64,000 bases of DNA from Candidatus Poribacteria bacterium (lineage in GTDB: Bacteria; Poribacteria; WGA-4E; WGA-3G). The translations under genes were made by a program, and so were the position numbers. Where the stretch lies: NCBI GenBank assembly GCA_028820635.1, contig JAPPIG010000071.1:122534-186533 (forward strand), given 5' to 3'. This document shows positions 61,579 to 64,000 of the stretch, one piece after another (position 1 is the stretch's first letter; every line of letters begins with the position of its first letter). Under the pieces are notes generated by a model. It had not been told where the DNA came from. It saw only the letters and a program-made list of their open reading frames with translations, and did no database searches.

Positions 61579-63696
61579 TTATACATCATCCAAACATTTC
61601 GTCTCTGCAATAATCTGGGATGTCAATTTCTGTGGGGGTACCTGTTCTTTCAGTTTTGATATTTGGTCACGCAACGTTGCTGCGAGTTCAAATTCAAGGT
61701 CTATCGCTGCCTTGTGCATCTGACGGGTTAAATCATCAATTGTCGCTTTAATATCTTCCTCATTAGTTTCTTCGATAACCGGAATAGGAATAGTTTTCTC
61801 AGATTTTTTCGTTTTCTCTGTTATGTATTCCTCATTCGTTTCAGAGATAAGTTGCTCAATTGCTTTCTGAATTGTTGCGGGTGTGATGTCATTTTCCTCA
61901 TTATATTTCAACTGTATATCGCGTCTGCGTTGTGTCTCTGCCATTGCATCCGCCATTGCTTCGGTGATGGTATCACCGTATAGTAGGACCTCACCATCAA
62001 CGTTACGGGCTGCGCGTCCAGATGTTTGAACTAACGAGGTAACTGATCTGAGGAAACCGGGACGATCCGCATCCAAAATAGCGACGAGTGAAACTTCTGG
62101 TAGGTCAAGTCCTTCACGTAGTAGGTTAATCCCGATAAGTACATCGAATTCGCCTTCGCGGAGTTGTCGCAAAATACGAGCGCGGTCGAACACATCAATT
62201 TCAGAATGCATATAGTTCGCTTGGATACCTGCCTCTATAAAGTATTCGCTTAAATCTTCTGCCATCCTTTTTGTGAGTGTTGTGACAAGAACTCGCTGCT
62301 TCTGTTTTACGCGTTCCCTGATTTTTCCGATGAGATGGTCAATTTGTCCACGCACAGGATGAACCGTAATTTGCGGGTCAATTAATCCGGTCGGACGGAT
62401 AATCTGTTCAACGATTTGCCCTCCACCTTTTTCCTCTATCTCATACTTGCCGGGGGTAGCAGAAACATATATAACTTGATCGAGATAAGCTTGTACTTCC
62501 TCAAACTGGAGTGGGCGATTATCTAACGCTGAAGGCAAACGGAATCCGTATTCTACAAGCGTTAGTTTTCTTGCACGGTCGCCACGGTACATCCCTTTCA
62601 GTTGTGGTATTGTCACGTGTGATTCGTCAATGAACAGCAGAAAATCCTCTGGAAAATAGTTTAGAAGGCAGTATGGTGGTTCTCCCGGTTGCAATCCGGA
62701 TAGGTGGCGTGAATAGTTTTCAATACCTGAGCAGTACCCTACCTCGCGAAGCATCTCCAAATCAAAACGGGTTCGTTGTTCAACGCGCTGTGCTTCCAGC
62801 AATTTATTCTCTTTGTCAAATGTGGCGATTCGTTCATGGAGTTCAAGTTCAATGTTTATGAGTGCTTCTTCAAAGAGGTCGGCATCCGTCATAAAGTGTT
62901 TGGCAGGATAAATTTCAAGGGAATCCTGTTTTCCCAATATCTCCCCGGTGGTAGTATCAATTTCGCAAATTCTATCAACTTCGTCTCCAAAAAGTTCAAT
63001 ACGGAATGCGCTTTCACTATATGCGGGAAAGACTTCAACGACATCCCCACGAACGCGAAACGTACCTTGCCAAAAATCAACATCGTTACGGACGTATTGA
63101 ATGTCTACCAAAGAGCGCAGGAATTCATCACGTCGTATAGTTTTACCGATCTCTAAATCAACTTTCTGCCCTTCAAATTCGCGGGGTGATCCGAGACCGT
63201 ATAGACATGAAACACTTGCAACAATAACAACATCACGACGTGACATTAAGGAGGCAGTAGACGCAAGCCGCATCCGCGTGATTTCCTCGTTAATCCGTAC
63301 ATCTTTCTCAATAAATGTATCTGTTGAGGGGATATATGCCTCCGGTTGATAGTATTCATAATCACTCACGAAATAGTGTACTGCGTTGTGCGGGAAAAAG
63401 GATTTGAACTCATTATATAGTTGTGCTGAGAGCGTTTTATTTGGAGAGATGACAAGTGTCGGACGTTGGATATTCTGAATCACGTTCGCCATCGTGTAAG
63501 TTTTACCAGAACCCGTAACCCCTAACAACGTTTGTGCTTTATCGCCGCGTAATATCCCATTAGTCAATTTATCAATCGCTTGCGGTTGATCACCTTGCGG
63601 GTCGAATTCTGAGACTAACTCAAATGGTTTTGACGGTATCTCTGGATTTACATTGATCGGGGAAATTGTGGGTCGTGCGTCAAAATGCTCTCTCAT
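61579..63696 (-). CDS. uvrB: Excinuclease ABC subunit B
   Basis: This 705-residue protein is a full UvrB: Walker A GVTGSGKT at 59-66, the YYQPEAYIPSTDTFIEKD beta-hairpin and damage-probing region, DESH in LLFIDESHVTIPQL, helicase motif VI QTSGRAARNVDGEV, and the C-terminal UVR motif RQMHKAAIDLEFELAATLRD that binds UvrC. With UvrA it locates bulky DNA damage and then recruits UvrC-type nucleases. The short GIY-YIG nuclease at 39565 carries the matching UVR motif. The length is normal. A 15-residue N-terminal extension (MREHFDARPTISPINV) precedes the usual PFELVSEFDPQGDQP. No SOS box was recognised. Confidence 0.95.
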   Translation of the reverse strand: MREHFDARPTISPINVNPEIPSKPFELVSEFDPQGDQPQAIDKLTNGILRGDKAQTLLGVTGSGKTYTMANVIQNIQRPTLVISPNKTLSAQLYNEFKSFFPHNAVHYFVSDYEYYQPEAYIPSTDTFIEKDVRINEEITRMRLASTASLMSRRDVVIVASVSCLYGLGSPREFEGQKVDLEIGKTIRRDEFLRSLVDIQYVRNDVDFWQGTFRVRGDVVEVFPAYSESAFRIELFGDEVDRICEIDTTTGEILGKQDSLEIYPAKHFMTDADLFEEALINIELELHERIATFDKENKLLEAQRVEQRTRFDLEMLREVGYCSGIENYSRHLSGLQPGEPPYCLLNYFPEDFLLFIDESHVTIPQLKGMYRGDRARKLTLVEYGFRLPSALDNRPLQFEEVQAYLDQVIYVSATPGKYEIEEKGGGQIVEQIIRPTGLIDPQITVHPVRGQIDHLIGKIRERVKQKQRVLVTTLTKRMAEDLSEYFIEAGIQANYMHSEIDVFDRARILRQLREGEFDVLIGINLLREGLDLPEVSLVAILDADRPGFLRSVTSLVQTSGRAARNVDGEVLLYGDTITEAMADAMAETQRRRDIQLKYNEENDITPATIQKAIEQLISETNEEYITEKTKKSEKTIPIPVIEETNEEDIKATIDDLTRQMHKAAIDLEFELAATLRDQISKLKEQVPPQKLTSQIIAETKCLDDV

Positions 63697-63884
63697 TTCT
63701 ATTCCTTAGTACAGCGTTAGTGAGAAATTATATTCTTGTGTTCTGCTTACTTTTTAGTTGTGTCTTTTAGTATAACACATTTTTCTTAAAATTTGTAGGG
63801 GAGAGTTTAGTCTTGCCAGGGTTATTTAGTTTTCCATATTTCTGACGCATTTTATCACATACGTTAATGATTTGATATTATCGT

Positions 63885-64000
63885 AGGTTGGGTTGAGGGC
63901 CGAAACCCATAAATCAACGGTATGAATGCCATCAGGCATTCCCCGGGTGTCAACTTAAGCAATTTTCAAACAGGGAAAACCCTCTTGAGCCCCGTAGGGG
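63885..64000. repeat. Hairpin repeats at the right window edge
   Basis: A GTAGGTTGGGTTGAGG element starts at about 63884. Its loop holds an AATCAACG hairpin (63912-63945, stem GAATGCC/GGCATTC), after which the gggt of the outer stem resumes. The CTTGAG-type CCCCGTAGGGG palindrome is cut by the window end. No gene is seen from 63697 on. Confidence 0.6.

Overview
The window is about 40-43% GC by eye and comes from a bacterium whose gene content matches Candidatus Poribacteria or a close relative. This placement is inferred from family mix, not from a marker gene. The supporting families are LamG, WD40 and TPR secreted proteins, a DUF6785/DUF6784 membrane protein, a PhyH oxygenase next to a sulfatase, PQQ-type propellers, Planctomycetes-style cytochrome domains and a dockerin. 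No rRNA or tRNA gene was seen. UGA is an ordinary stop in many genes (for example 14460, 36374, 42851, 44596).

Layout. 1-2018: the end of one and two complete tandem LamG lipid- or cell-surface-type secreted proteins. 2054-10441 (minus): enolase-superfamily enzyme, DUF6785 membrane protein, homocysteine methyltransferase/methylenetetrahydrofolate reductase, a dockerin-cytochrome-copper oxygenase fusion, a GT2 and an SDR. 10663-17762 (minus): a translationally coupled two-gene defence candidate, a PLD-SNF2 helicase and an Eco57I-like DNA methyltransferase. 18148-28760 (plus): three PQQ-propeller proteins and two tandem M16C proteases. 28901-31433 (minus): repeat protein, AhpD-like selenoprotein and SDR in one operon. 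31561-36376 (plus): pterin dehydratase, WD40 protein, M48 protease, Gfo/Idh oxidoreductase. 36884-40314 (minus): unknown secreted protein, two tandem HMA-domain lipoproteins with in-frame UGA, and a short UvrC/Cho-like nuclease. 40682-43518 (plus): PhyH, sulfatase and a redoxin with in-frame UGA, in one operon. 43826-48777 (minus): cysteine hydrolase, an inactive/active M16 pair and a rubredoxin-like protein. 49332-61271 (minus): two paralogous TPR proteins around a sigma factor-transmembrane-propeller fusion and a WD40 protein. 61579-63696 (minus): uvrB.

Main discovery. Four separate genes are split by a UGA exactly where a redox-active or metal-binding cysteine is expected: CxxU in an AhpD-like protein, GMTUxxC in two HMA lipoproteins, and TUxxC in a redoxin. 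Each UGA is followed, at the distance expected of a bacterial SECIS element, by a small hairpin. Three of these are perfect 6-7 bp stems with 3-nt loops. The genes therefore almost certainly encode selenoproteins, and a conventional gene caller would report all four as truncated fragments. The HMA lipoprotein pair is the least familiar of them.

Intergenic DNA is crowded with hairpin repeats. One family carries a constant AATCAACG tag followed by stems whose two arms change together. Others begin with GTAG like REP elements. Three elements are bounded by TTTATAGT/ACTATAAA inverted termini, two of which flank the sigma-propeller gene in opposite orientation. Together they suggest a non-autonomous hairpin-based mobile system whose transposase lies outside the window.
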